Positions 52,491 through 62,386 of a stretch of DNA of 64,000 nucleotides are shown one piece after another. The stretch is from Linderina pennispora (lineage: Eukaryota > Kickxellomycota > Kickxellomycetes > Kickxellales > Kickxellaceae). The translations under genes were made by a program, and so were the position numbers. The notes under the pieces are model-generated. The model saw nothing but the letters and a program-made list of their open reading frames with translations. It was not told the origin of the DNA and made no database searches. The stretch covers positions 1 to 64,000 of the forward strand of contig NW_024468287.1 of the NCBI RefSeq assembly GCF_002104995.1, given 5' to 3'. Every line of letters begins with the position of its first letter. The first letter of the stretch is position 1.

Positions 52491-53870
52491 TCAAATGTTG
52501 TAGTCGTACAAAATTGCACCGCCAGAACGGACCACGCTCTCGATCTGGTCATCAGAGTAGTTTAACACCCTACGCAGGACATCATCCGTATGCTGCCCAA
52601 GCATAGGTGGTGGTAGACGCACGCCAACCTCTGAGGTGGAGTATTCGACAGCAGGGCCGACCAGCTTGAGAATGCCTGCAAATGGATGCTCGACTTCTTT
52701 GACAACCTGCCGTGCAACTAGCTGCGGGTGCTCAAATGTCTGCTTAATTGTGTTGACAGGCCCGAACGGCATGCCGCTTCCCTCCAGCCGAGAAACCAGG
52801 TCGTCAGTCTTCCAGTCGCTCAGCGCCTCAGTGATCAGGGCAACGAGCTCATCGCGGTTCTGCACGCGATCTGCGTTGGTCGCATACTTTGGGTTTTCAA
52901 GCAGATCCGGTCGGCTGATGGCGTCGGTGAAGATCTTGTACTGCTTGTCGTTGCCAGCTCCAATGCAGATGCTGCCGTCCTTTGTCGGGAACACCTGATA
53001 GGGGACAATCGACGGGTGGCTGCTGCCGAGTCGGCTGCCCTCCTTGCCTCCTACCAAGTAACTTGAGGCAATGTTGGCCAGGACCGTAGCCTGTGTCTGC
53101 ATCAGCGACACGTCCAGGTGCTGGCCGACATTAGACTTTACTCGCGACAGCAGAGCAGCTAGGATTGCGCTGTGGGCGTAGATTCCTGTGGTCACATCGG
53201 TGACAGCCACGCCAACCTTGACCGGTGGCCCGTTGGCCTCACCAGTAATGTGCATGAGACCAGCCTCGGCCTCGATGATGGTATCATATCCTGGCTTGTT
53301 CGCATAAGGCCCCGACGAGCCATATCCTGTGATTGATGCGTAGATGAGCTTCGGGTTGACCTTTTTCATGTCCTCATAGCCGAGCCCGTACTCGGCCAGT
53401 TTTCCGGGAACGTAGTTCTCGACGAAAACATCGGATTCCTTGGCCAGATCCAGAATGACCTGCCGCCCCTGCTGGACCTTAATGTCAATGGCGATTGAGT
53501 GTTTGTTGCGGTTGGCACACAAATAATACGCACTCTCGCCCTTGAACAGGGGTGGCTGGCGGTACAAGCCACCCTTGGATGTCACACCCTCAATGGCCCC
53601 AACCTGCTTTTCATACAGCTTGAATGGAGGACCCCAGGCACGAGTGTCGTCGCCGCGCGCTGGGTGCTCGACTTTGATGACCTCTGCGCCGAGATCCCCA
53701 AGGAGCATCGTGCAGAAGGGTCCGGCAAGGACACGCGTCATGTCAAGGACACGAATTCCTGTCAGTGGACCGACTGACTTAGTTGCATGAGTGGCCAGCA
53801 GACGCTTCGGGGGTGTCATGGTGGCCGGATGGTTTCTCGCAGCGCAGAACAGCTGATGTACGAATGGCAT
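52491..53870 (-). CDS. Type III (CaiB/BaiF) CoA-transferase, mitochondrial, SUGCT-like
   Basis: The start is chosen at 53870 (MPFVHQLFCAARNHP) because the TATA sequence at 53945-53952 lies about 75 bp upstream; the longer frame start at 53981 is upstream of that TATA. The 459 residues begin with a mitochondrial-type presequence. The family N-terminus (GIRVLDMTRVLAGPFCTMLLGDLGAEVIKVE) follows, then NRNKHSIAIDIK, VFVENYVPGKLAEYGLGYEDM, ITGYGSSGPYANKPGYD, VGVAVTDVTTG and HLDVSLMQTQ. Together these are typical of family III CoA-transferases. The closest subgroup by wording is succinyl-CoA:glutarate CoA-transferase (SUGCT), which moves CoA between dicarboxylates in mitochondria. The exact substrate cannot be read from sequence. 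Confidence 0.9.
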   Translation of the reverse strand: MPFVHQLFCAARNHPATMTPPKRLLATHATKSVGPLTGIRVLDMTRVLAGPFCTMLLGDLGAEVIKVEHPARGDDTRAWGPPFKLYEKQVGAIEGVTSKGGLYRQPPLFKGESAYYLCANRNKHSIAIDIKVQQGRQVILDLAKESDVFVENYVPGKLAEYGLGYEDMKKVNPKLIYASITGYGSSGPYANKPGYDTIIEAEAGLMHITGEANGPPVKVGVAVTDVTTGIYAHSAILAALLSRVKSNVGQHLDVSLMQTQATVLANIASSYLVGGKEGSRLGSSHPSIVPYQVFPTKDGSICIGAGNDKQYKIFTDAISRPDLLENPKYATNADRVQNRDELVALITEALSDWKTDDLVSRLEGSGMPFGPVNTIKQTFEHPQLVARQVVKEVEHPFAGILKLVGPAVEYSTSEVGVRLPPPMLGQHTDDVLRRVLNYSDDQIESVVRSGGAILYDYNI

Positions 53871-53944
53871 ACTTGAAATAACCGTAGGTGGGATATCAAC
53901 ATTGAGGAGAAATTGGTCAGATGCATCCTCTGACCGGTCGACCT

Positions 53945-53952
53945 CTATATAA
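53945..53952 (-). promoter_or_regulatory. TATA box of the CoA-transferase
   Basis: TTTATATA-type sequence on the minus strand about 75 bp upstream of the ATG at 53870. It decides between the two possible starts. Confidence 0.55.
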
Positions 53953-54744
53953 ACCCACTGTTCTGCACATGTCACCAGCAATCCTGCTCCCAGGGGTCAT
54001 AGCCCTTGACAATGAATTCCGCTCTGCCACAATCACTCTTGCTGGAGCCCAATAAGGCCAGATGGTAGAGTATAGCGTGAGAAGCAGGACATTGCTTTGG
54101 CAGAATGCCGAGGCGTGCCATGCTAGACAATAGCGCCCATGCGTCTTCACACGCAATGTATATCGCCAGGGCCAGTGCTATCCACTTACCCAGACTGCCT
54201 ACCTGCTGATTTGCTCACCACCAGAATTTGTTAAGGGCTAGGTATTGGTCCGCTGGCTCTCAGACCCAAAACACCCGCTGGTATCTACGGTCAAAAGGTA
54301 AATTGCGGTATTCATATGAGCAACAATATTGCAGTGGCAGCTGTAGCTAGATGTTTGTCTGTTGCGCTGTTCTAGTGGCGCTGTTGACGTTATTTTCCAA
54401 CCAGTTTCCTTGTTCTCTCAACAAATATGGACAAGGAATTGCTACAGCCACAGCACATCCATCTCCCTCCCTCCCTTTCTTGTTATCCATTTTTGCCAAA
54501 CGAAGGCGAGATGAATATCCTTTTGTTTACGATAGTAATGGCTACGTAGCAGAATATACAGCCAACCGAGCTGAGGCAGAGAATTCATTAGTCTTGTCTA
54601 TCTGTCAGTCGCCTTTCTCTTCTTCTTCCCCCTCTCCCTTTACTCTGTTCCTTTCCCTCATATACCTTCGCGCCCATCCCCTATACAGCCTCTTGCCCTA
54701 TACCCTATACTGTAATCACCGACCACAAACCTAGCACTCTAACT
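53953..54744. other. Intergenic, divergent promoter region
   Basis: About 790 bp between the CoA-transferase and the Pro-rich secreted protein. The last 150 bp are strongly CT-rich (54600-54720), as expected before a highly expressed fungal gene. No coding sequence is supported. Confidence 0.4.
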
Positions 54745-55647
54745 ATGCGTATCTATCAAGCTATCACAGTTTTTGCTGTAGCTGCCTCGGCATTCCCTAC
54801 ACAGCTTCTTGCTGTCCGTGAGGGTCCCAGTGGGGATATAAATTCGCCAGCAGCTCCGCATGTGGCTCAGCCTGAGCAGATGCCGCTTCAAGATCGCCCT
54901 CCTACTCAAGACCACCTAACAGACAGCGACCGCCCCCCTATTGTAGCGGAGAACGGATCCCCTGTTCAGGATTACCCGCCAGCTGGTTTTAACGAACATC
55001 GCGATGGATCGCAGCACCACCCAACTGATAGCAGCAGCAGTGGCCAAGATCCGGGTCGCCCCGCTACCCAGGACCGCCCAGCTGAAGGCGACCGCCGTCC
55101 TGTTGTAATCGAGGACCGCCCTCCTGTTCAGAATCAGCAGCCAGCTGCTTTTGATGAACACACTGCTCCCCAAGGCCGTCCAGCAGAGAGCAACAGCGCT
55201 AGACCGGTCTCGGACCATGCGCCAGTGGTTGTTAATGAGCCTCACGATAGGCCACAGGATCACCCTGCGGCAGAACCTCCCCGCAGCTCTGGCCATCAAT
55301 CTTCTCGGCCTCCAGCTCGTCAACACTTTGAGAAGATCGAGCACCCTGGCGGCAACCCGAACAGCATCGAGAAGACGTCGCAGGACATTATCAACGACGA
55401 TCAGCACGGGGTTCACTCAAACATTATCCACCATGTTGTCACCAGCAACAGTATCGTCAACGGTAAGCCCACAAATGTCAATATCCACGGCACTACCGGT
55501 GTTGCTAATAACGGCAAGAACAACGTTGTTCTACCAAATGAGTTTTGGAACCAGTTCAACCCTGGCCAGCCTGGGGCTGGGCTCCCTGGCACCAACTTTA
55601 TCCCTGCTGGTCTGGGAGCTAACGGCCGTCCTCCTAGCGACCATTAG
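54745..55647 (+). CDS. Secreted Pro/Asp/His-rich repeat protein
   Basis: Protein of 300 residues that I cannot assign to a family. It has an N-terminal signal peptide (MRIYQAITVFAVAASAFP). Residues about 45-190 contain about three degenerate 30-43-residue repeats beginning RPPTQD, RPATQD and RPAESN and containing RPPIV, RRPVV or HAPVV, which suggests an extended hydrophilic wall or matrix protein. The C-terminal third is different: IINDDQHGVHSNIIHHVVTSNSIVNGKPTNV, then an Asn/Gly-rich stretch and a Pro/Gly tail. No GPI signal, cysteines or dibasic repeat sites are evident. Confidence 0.75.
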   Translation: MRIYQAITVFAVAASAFPTQLLAVREGPSGDINSPAAPHVAQPEQMPLQDRPPTQDHLTDSDRPPIVAENGSPVQDYPPAGFNEHRDGSQHHPTDSSSSGQDPGRPATQDRPAEGDRRPVVIEDRPPVQNQQPAAFDEHTAPQGRPAESNSARPVSDHAPVVVNEPHDRPQDHPAAEPPRSSGHQSSRPPARQHFEKIEHPGGNPNSIEKTSQDIINDDQHGVHSNIIHHVVTSNSIVNGKPTNVNIHGTTGVANNGKNNVVLPNEFWNQFNPGQPGAGLPGTNFIPAGLGANGRPPSDH

Positions 55648-56348
55648 TACTAGCCTTTAGTGATTCTTGAAACAGAGGTTGTTTTCTCTATATGGCCTTG
55701 GTGCGATGTCGCGTTATTTTTATTTTTGGCTGCATTTATGTTCGGCGATCGCTTTTTGGTCTGATCCAAGCGGTCCGAATGGTTTGGCCAATGGGGAAAG
55801 CTGGGGAAAAATCGGATCGCTGTAGCTACCAATGCACAATTTTTGTACACTTCTTACATGTAACGCACGAAGATCCCGGGCTATGGATGAAGAATTCGCG
55901 TGCATCTCCCTCCTAACACTGGCAAACCAGGCCAGCTAAATTGGTTGGGAGAGGGAAAGAGGTGGTGAGAATTGGAACGTCGTTCTTATTGCACGCTTTT
56001 TGGCTCCATGGCCAGTGTAGCAGGAATTACACCATCGCTGTACACACGAATGCAAGACAGACAGACAGCAGCTGCCGGTACTCTCCGCATGAAACAAAAG
56101 GTGCTTCTTGTTTTGCTTTCTTTTCTCCCAACTACTCTTTTTCACGCCTACTCGTTTTAAAGTAACATATTATCCTGCTGGTCTGGACATCATACGACAA
56201 ATAAACATACTCAGGCAGTAGCTTTCTCCCCTCTTTTCTCTTCACCTTCGCCCTCTCCCCTCTCCCTCCTTCCCTCACTACCTACACACTTGTATCCTCT
56301 CCCTCTTGCCTCACATTCCTCCTTTCATCCGCGTTATACTTTTATTCA
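55648..56348. other. Intergenic, promoter of the Cys-rich membrane protein
   Basis: About 700 bp between tandem plus-strand genes. The last 130 bp (56215-56345) are a long CT-rich tract leading to the ATG at 56349. No gene seen. Confidence 0.45.
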
Positions 56349-57773
56349 ATGGCAGGCTCTGGTCGTGTTCAAGCAGACGACAATTTTGATATTGATGACT
56401 GGTACGACGCGTCACGTCGTAGCCGAGGCGTTTCTATGATGCCGGCGAGCAACCCGCAGCTCGTCAATTATCAGAACATGCACGTAGCCAGCCCCATGCC
56501 GCCTCAGAGCCGCTCAAACCAGCAGCAACAGCAGAGACACCCACCACAGAGCAACGGGTATAATGTGGATTCGTATTATCATGGCAGCCACAACGGTCCG
56601 CCAACCAGTGCCCAGCAGTTGGCGGGCTATTATGGTGGCTACGGCGATAATGACAACAATGATATCAGTTACTCGAATGGCCATTATGACCCAGTCCACT
56701 ATCCTGGCGACCGTGGGCCGCCACGCATGCAGCAGCAGCAGCAGCAGCAGCAGTATGGCCGGGGCCCCGCACCGCAGGCTCCTACATACCAGCAGATTAC
56801 GCCAACTCATGGAAACTACCAGAGTGGGGTATATCCACTTGGAGTGGCTCCACCGATGAATAACGGGACCCGTCCATCAACTGGTCGCTCAAACATGAGC
56901 ATGGGATACATTGCCCCTGACCCAGGAATGGAGTCACGCCCCCAGACTGCGCGGTCAGACAAGAGCACAACACCGCTGAACCCAAATGCAGTCGTCCTCT
57001 CCAACCTACCCAAGGGTGTCAAAGCATCAAGCGAGACCAGATACTCTCCCCCACCCCCGATCAGCACTGCCAATACCAGCTCGACGCTACACTCAAGGCA
57101 TGGCAATGTCAGCTCGCCATACTCGCCAGCGGCACCCAAATATGGGGCATCCCCTTCAACCGAATACCTATCCACTGTCAAGAGCCAGCAGCCGCTTCTT
57201 AACAGCAGCCACTCACATGGCCACAGCGATATGACTACGGTCGACCTGTCAAATGTCAGGTCTGGTGGCGGCTACCAGGCCCCAGAACGTCCGATCACCT
57301 CGTCCACCACTCGTTACAATGCGTCACAGCTCGCAAGAGGAAAATCCGTTAATGACCGCTATGAGCAGCGCAAGGCTGGCGGTGACTCGGGCGTGGGCGA
57401 GTGCTGTGAATGCTGCTGTGGGGGCTGTATGCGCTGCGCATGCTGCTCTGTCTGCTGCTGCCTCGGCCCGATCATCACTTGGATATTAGTTATTCTTGTC
57501 CTGGTTGGCATTGCGCTGGCGCTGTACTTCAACTGGGACAAGATCATCGGCGCAGTCAAAAACAAGGGAGCGGCAGCGGCTGCCTCTGTTGCCTCCACTG
57601 CTGCGACTCCATCAGCTGTGCCTATCCCTACTACCGCCCCGCCTGCCGCCCCGCCTGCCGCTGCTACTAATGCTGCTGCTGCTGCTGCGGCTGCCGCCGC
57701 CTCTGCTGCAGGACTCCCACCTGAGGCTGTAGCTGCCGAAGCAGCAATCGCCGCTGCCGCCACCCCTGCTTAA
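56349..57773 (+). CDS. Single-pass membrane protein with Cys-rich juxtamembrane cluster
   Basis: Protein of 474 residues with no known family. A long disordered N-terminal part is rich in Gln, Pro, Ser, Gly and Tyr and includes a poly-Gln run of seven CAG-type codons near 56729-56752. At about 353-371 comes a dense cysteine cluster (GECCECCCGGCMRCACC, then SVCCC), directly before one hydrophobic helix at about 373-395 (PIITWILVILVLVGIALALYF). A short basic stretch and an Ala-rich tail (about 75 residues) follow. Such clusters next to a helix are usually palmitoylated, which suggests a plasma-membrane or cortical protein with a cytosolic N-terminus. Function unknown. Confidence 0.75.
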   Translation: MAGSGRVQADDNFDIDDWYDASRRSRGVSMMPASNPQLVNYQNMHVASPMPPQSRSNQQQQQRHPPQSNGYNVDSYYHGSHNGPPTSAQQLAGYYGGYGDNDNNDISYSNGHYDPVHYPGDRGPPRMQQQQQQQQYGRGPAPQAPTYQQITPTHGNYQSGVYPLGVAPPMNNGTRPSTGRSNMSMGYIAPDPGMESRPQTARSDKSTTPLNPNAVVLSNLPKGVKASSETRYSPPPPISTANTSSTLHSRHGNVSSPYSPAAPKYGASPSTEYLSTVKSQQPLLNSSHSHGHSDMTTVDLSNVRSGGGYQAPERPITSSTTRYNASQLARGKSVNDRYEQRKAGGDSGVGECCECCCGGCMRCACCSVCCCLGPIITWILVILVLVGIALALYFNWDKIIGAVKNKGAAAAASVASTAATPSAVPIPTTAPPAAPPAAATNAAAAAAAAAASAAGLPPEAVAAEAAIAAAATPA

Positions 57774-57846
57774 AGACATTATCGTAGTTTTGTGCTAGTT
57801 ACACTGTTATTTTTAGGACACTCGTAAAATGCAACATGTCGTATCT

Positions 57847-59598
57847 TTAGTAGTCCTTCCATCCAGTGACATCAAGGCGAGCAATCTTCTTCTCAACGCC
57901 AACCCGCATGTCGTCCATGTAGTTCTGCATCGCGTCCAGATATGTCGGGCACGAGGCGCCCAGGATGCGCACAGCCAAAAGTCCAGCGTTGTCAGAGTTG
58001 TTGATGGCGACAGTAGCCACAGGCACGCCGCGCGGCATCTGGACAATCGAGTGGAGGGAATCGACGCCGTCCAGGCAGCGGCCCTTGACTGGGACGCCGA
58101 TAACAGGAAGAGGCGTCAGAGCAGCGACCATGCCCGGCAGATGCGCAGCACCGCCAGCGCCAGCGATGATAGCCTTGAGACCACGCGTGTGGGCAGACCT
58201 AGCATACTCAAACATGCGGTCAGGTGTGCGGTGTGCAGAAACGATGGTCAGCTCGAACGGAACGCCAAACTGCTCAAGGATGTGTGCGGCAGGACGCATG
58301 GTGGGCAGATCCGAGTCAGAACCCATGATGATACCCACCAGCGGGCTCATGTGCTTGACATCCTTCTTCTCCTCGTCGTTAACCGAGCCATCGGTAGTCT
58401 GCTCCTGCGACTTACGGTAGGCCAGCCGCTCACGCTCCTCATCCGAGGCATTGGAGAGCTTTCCGACAATCAGATCAGTGCGGCGACGAAGCTGAAGGGC
58501 AGAGTCAGCAACCACCGTGACATGGCCCATCTTGCGTGCTGGCTTGGCACCAGCCTTGCCATACAGATGAACAGTAGCACCAGGCACCTCAAGGCTAGCC
58601 AGGCACGGGTCCAGCACGCTCTGCATACCATTCTGGCCGCCCAGCACGTTGATCATGGCCGCGTTCGGGACTTTGAGCTCCGTGCTGCCAAGTGGCAGGT
58701 CCAGAACAGCACGCAGATGGTTCTCGAACTGCGAAGTATGGCAGGCTTCGATCGTATAGTGGCCAGAGTTGTGCGGACGAGGAGCGATCTCGTTCACCAG
58801 CACGGTGCGGCCGTCCTCATGAAGGAACATCTCGACGCCAAAGATACCAGCGCTGCCGCTTGGCAGGCATGAAACGGTATCAGTGGCGACCTTCATTGCA
58901 ATCTGCCGGATGTCGCCGTCAATCTGAGCGGGGGCATAGACCAGCTCGCAGATGTTGTCACGCTGGATGGTCTCGACCACAGGGTATGTCGCAACCTGTC
59001 CGCTGGGACGACGGACAACCATGACTGCCAGCTCCTTGGTGAAAGGGACAAACTTTTCGGCGTAGAGCATCTTCTCGCCCAGCGTCTTGAACCCGCTGGC
59101 CGCATCATCTTTGCTCTTGACAACGTAGTTCCCACGGCCATCGTACGCACCAAGACGGCACTTGAGCACAAATGGATAGCCAAACTTTTCACCGGCAGCA
59201 ACAACCTCGTCAAGCGAATCACACCTGACAAACTCGGGAAGGGCCAGACTCTGCTCAGCCAGATACACCTTCTGCAGGTACTTGTCCTGGATCAGTCGCA
59301 CGGTGCTGGAAGACGGGCGGACCTGTGCCAGGCCAAGGCTCTCGATCTTGGCAAGCTCGTCGCAGTTGACGTGCTCGATCTCCACCGTCAGGACATCGCA
59401 GCCATCAGCCAGCTTCTTGATCGCCTCCGAGGACGTGAACGGCTCGTCAATGTGCTTGTCCGAGTTGCTGATCTGCTTGGCAGGCGAGAGAGCGGTCGGG
59501 TCAAGCACCCGCACCTCGACATTCATGCGGCCAGCCGCCTCGATGAACATGCGTCCGAGCTGGCCTCCGCCAAGGATACCGATAACCTGCTTGTCCAT
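57847..59598 (-). CDS. ADE2: Phosphoribosylaminoimidazole carboxylase (fused PurK-PurE)
   Basis: Purine biosynthesis, conversion of AIR to CAIR in the cytosol. The 583 residues start with [22 protein letters not shown] (ATP-grasp PurK N-terminal fold), then [11 protein letters not shown], the ATP-grasp core ([47 protein letters not shown]) and a linker. From about residue 419 the PurE mutase domain follows: [35 protein letters not shown] and [22 protein letters not shown]. This fusion order is the fungal form. Convergent with the gene at 56349 (73-bp gap) and divergent from the receptor gene (298-bp shared promoter). Confidence 0.96.
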   Translation of the reverse strand: MDKQVIGILGGGQLGRMFIEAAGRMNVEVRVLDPTALSPAKQISNSDKHIDEPFTSSEAIKKLADGCDVLTVEIEHVNCDELAKIESLGLAQVRPSSSTVRLIQDKYLQKVYLAEQSLALPEFVRCDSLDEVVAAGEKFGYPFVLKCRLGAYDGRGNYVVKSKDDAASGFKTLGEKMLYAEKFVPFTKELAVMVVRRPSGQVATYPVVETIQRDNICELVYAPAQIDGDIRQIAMKVATDTVSCLPSGSAGIFGVEMFLHEDGRTVLVNEIAPRPHNSGHYTIEACHTSQFENHLRAVLDLPLGSTELKVPNAAMINVLGGQNGMQSVLDPCLASLEVPGATVHLYGKAGAKPARKMGHVTVVADSALQLRRRTDLIVGKLSNASDEERERLAYRKSQEQTTDGSVNDEEKKDVKHMSPLVGIIMGSDSDLPTMRPAAHILEQFGVPFELTIVSAHRTPDRMFEYARSAHTRGLKAIIAGAGGAAHLPGMVAALTPLPVIGVPVKGRCLDGVDSLHSIVQMPRGVPVATVAINNSDNAGLLAVRILGASCPTYLDAMQNYMDDMRVGVEKKIARLDVTGWKDY

Positions 59599-59896
59599 TG
59601 TGAAAAAGTTTCAAGGGGAAGGTGAGTGTGGGGGGAATAGCGCTTTTCGAGCAACGATGGTTTTCTCGGAAAAGAAAAGGTTGCAGTTCCTGGCGATTGC
59701 CAGCAATGGTCCCAACCGCGGTTGCGGATTAGGTTGTGATTATGCCGAGATAACGTGAAAGTCGCAGATTAGTAGATCCGGGCGATTAGCTCACTAATCT
59801 AAGATGTGCATGGACAGCCGTGCTTTACCAGGCACGGGTCTGGACTGTCCGAGGCCGAGAGCTACAGCTCTCCAGCAATGATGCTACTCTTACGCC

Positions 59897-62098
59897 ATGT
59901 TCCTGCAGGACCATGTCTGGGTGCCTTTGGAGCTTGCCCAGATCAGCGAACTATGGAATATGACCTATCTCTTCTGTGTTTCTCCAGCTATCTTTGCTAT
60001 TATTCCTATGATCCTATATCCAGTACCATGGCCTAGTCCAACTTTCAGATCCAAACCAGATATATACGTGCTCTCACATCTCTGCATGGTAATGCTAGCA
60101 CTACAGCACCAGGATACATACCTTCTCGGTAGCGATCCCACTCTTGTCGGCAAAAGTTCCATCCTAGTATACAAAACCGTATTTTATTCAGTGCTGGGCT
60201 TTTACATTATATTCACAGTGGGGACCTTCTCGCTGTACATCTGGAGGGCAAGGCGATCGCAAGAACGCTCGTTAAGGGAGCGGTCAGTGTTTCTGCTCAC
60301 GTTACAGGTGGTTGGTGGGTTCATATTCGGCTGTTGCACCCTATGCCATAACGCCATACCACTATTCCCGTGCTTTATTGACTTTTGGCTGTTGTACATT
60401 GGATACAATATCTGGCTATATGCATTTGGGCTTCGCGCTTTGCGGTTTTACATTCAGGCGCGCTCACATACTGCGATTGGGCATGAGGTACGGGATAACC
60501 CTATTCGGCCAGGAAATTTACACCAGTATCTGGACCGGTTGCGTGAGATAGGCGGGCAGAGATATTTACAGTCGTCCTACAACCTCAACAAGTCACAGCC
60601 AACAATCAGTTCGACAAATGGACAGCGCAAACACTCTCTCGCAATGTCGCTTCAAAGCGTTCACAATCTGCATAGGCATCGGCCACCACTCCCTGATACG
60701 GTTGACACAAATAATTCGACCAACCTAGCCGCTATTGTCATCGAGCCTGCGGAAATCGAGCAGAGGAGCAGCAGTCATGGATCTCACAGCGGGCGTGTAT
60801 CGATATCCTCTCGACTCTGCTGTAACAGCAAAGAGCTGTCCCTTCGGCAAAAGAATGCTAGCCGAAGTCGCGTTTTAACCGTGCTAGCCCGTGGCATCAT
60901 GTCAAACCGAGTAGTGGGGAAGATACTCCTGATATTATTGGTGCTTCTGGCGATTGGTCTCTTGTTCGGAAATATCTTTTCGCCTTTACTGGCTGTCCGT
61001 CCGATGCACTACAACTGCGTTAGAGCATGGGTGATGTTGCCTCTAGCCATCTTTTCTGGCATTTACTACTTCATCGCTTGCCCTATTCTCCTTGCGCTTA
61101 TCTGGCGATACCACGATGCATATGGAATTAGAAACTCCCTTATCATCTGCGTTGTGACTGGGATGTTACAATATCCTATCGTCATTGTCTGGGAATTTGC
61201 GATTCAGCCAATCAACCACTACATTTCCCCTTTATTCTTCACGTGGGCTCAGATGTTTATCATCTACATACAGTCGATTGTCGTCCCACTGGTTGAGTCG
61301 TTTTATATTGCCTACCGAGAACGCAGGAGGTCGAGCATGAATGACACAGACCAGTTGATCGACGAGTTCCGACGTCCAAGCCGGCTGCCCATCACGGCTA
61401 GACGGCAATCGGGAGCAACTAGAGAGGGTTTTTATGCAGCTCTACAGGATCCGGAAGAGCACGAGAGACTCAAACAGTTTGCAGTGCGTTGTTTTTGCAG
61501 CGAGCTGATGTCCTTCCTCGACGCTTACGCGGCACTCAAAGCCAACATCCATCTTGACCTCAAAACCCATTCAACGCCCGAGCAGAACACGAACTTGAGG
61601 CCGCTATCTGGCTCTGTTATATCGTCGTTTGATACCCTGCAGCCTCCGACGACGACTCCAAATCTACATGTCACGTGTTCTATATCAGGAACTGGTCGCA
61701 GCCATGCATCCCAAGATGTCGTTGCTCCATTTTTGTTCGACGACACACTGAGATCGGAATCTCCCGAATCAAGGCTGACAAGGCCGTCATCGTTTGGGAT
61801 TGGACTTACTGATATTACTACTGGCATCGTGCAAACCATGGCCAGGGCATTTCCGCGACTAGTCATTGACGACTCGACCACCATTTCTGAGAGAATCCGC
61901 GAGCCTGTTTCTGCCATACTGACCACATTCATACTTCCCGAATCATCGTTGGCGATAAACACGTCTAGCCAAGTCATCAGAGTTGCACAAGACTACTTGG
62001 ATGGGGGCACAATCACGATGAGCTGCTTTGACAAGCTGAAGGATGACGTTCTTGATATGCTCTACTCAAACGTGTATCTCCGCTACAAAAATAAATGA
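59897..62098 (+). CDS. 7TM receptor fused to an RGS domain
   Basis: Protein of 733 residues. Hydrophobic helices are at about 21-44, 57-73, 95-122, 135-160, 165-188, 338-365, 373-402, 411-433 and 438-465, separated by a long Ser-rich loop (about 210-330). The soluble C-terminal region starts with GFYAALQDPEEHERLKQFAVRCFCSELMSFLDAY (about 511-545), matching the first helices of an RGS domain. After a low-complexity insertion the RGS resumes with the terminal helices (SSLAINTSSQVIRVAQDYLDGG ... CFDKLKDDVLDMLYSN). Fungal receptor-RGS fusions (GprK/Rgs-type) bind and deactivate a G-alpha subunit at the plasma membrane. The ligand is unknown. Confidence 0.8.
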   Translation: MFLQDHVWVPLELAQISELWNMTYLFCVSPAIFAIIPMILYPVPWPSPTFRSKPDIYVLSHLCMVMLALQHQDTYLLGSDPTLVGKSSILVYKTVFYSVLGFYIIFTVGTFSLYIWRARRSQERSLRERSVFLLTLQVVGGFIFGCCTLCHNAIPLFPCFIDFWLLYIGYNIWLYAFGLRALRFYIQARSHTAIGHEVRDNPIRPGNLHQYLDRLREIGGQRYLQSSYNLNKSQPTISSTNGQRKHSLAMSLQSVHNLHRHRPPLPDTVDTNNSTNLAAIVIEPAEIEQRSSSHGSHSGRVSISSRLCCNSKELSLRQKNASRSRVLTVLARGIMSNRVVGKILLILLVLLAIGLLFGNIFSPLLAVRPMHYNCVRAWVMLPLAIFSGIYYFIACPILLALIWRYHDAYGIRNSLIICVVTGMLQYPIVIVWEFAIQPINHYISPLFFTWAQMFIIYIQSIVVPLVESFYIAYRERRRSSMNDTDQLIDEFRRPSRLPITARRQSGATREGFYAALQDPEEHERLKQFAVRCFCSELMSFLDAYAALKANIHLDLKTHSTPEQNTNLRPLSGSVISSFDTLQPPTTTPNLHVTCSISGTGRSHASQDVVAPFLFDDTLRSESPESRLTRPSSFGIGLTDITTGIVQTMARAFPRLVIDDSTTISERIREPVSAILTTFILPESSLAINTSSQVIRVAQDYLDGGTITMSCFDKLKDDVLDMLYSNVYLRYKNK

Positions 62099-62313
62099 CC
62101 TGAAGCAGCTTTAAACTAAAATTTCTCATTGAATGATCATGTGGATGCATGCATTTTATCCTTCGATGGAAGAGGCAGAATACACCAGCAACCACAAACC
62201 ACATTTATGTGGTTCCATGTTCCACATTGCTTTATACAATTTTTTTCTGGAGGAACTTGGAATCGTGATCGGATCAGTTGAACAACTGGTCGTTTGGAAA
62301 TCACATGGAGTGC

Positions 62314-62386
62314 GTCCGATTGGCTCAGTTGGCAGAGCGTGAGTCTCATAATCTCAAGGTCGTGAGTTCGAGCCTCACATCGGGCA
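62314..62386 (+). tRNA. tRNA-Met (CAT), elongator type, no intron
   Basis: Full cloverleaf of 73 nt. The acceptor stem GTCCGAT pairs with ATCGGGC (one T-G wobble) with discriminator A. The D arm is GCTC/GAGC. The anticodon stem TGAG/CTCA has a T-T mismatch at its last pair, with loop CTCATAA and anticodon CAT at 62347-62349. The T arm is GTGAG-TTCGAGC-CTCAC. TTCGAGC in the T loop and the non-initiator acceptor stem indicate the elongator. B-box-like GGTCGTGAGTTCGAGCC is present. A short T run follows downstream. Confidence 0.93.

Noticed and set aside
57829-58872. 347-codon forward ORF
   Set aside because: It is antisense to the well-conserved PurE and PurK domains of ADE2 and has no family features of its own.
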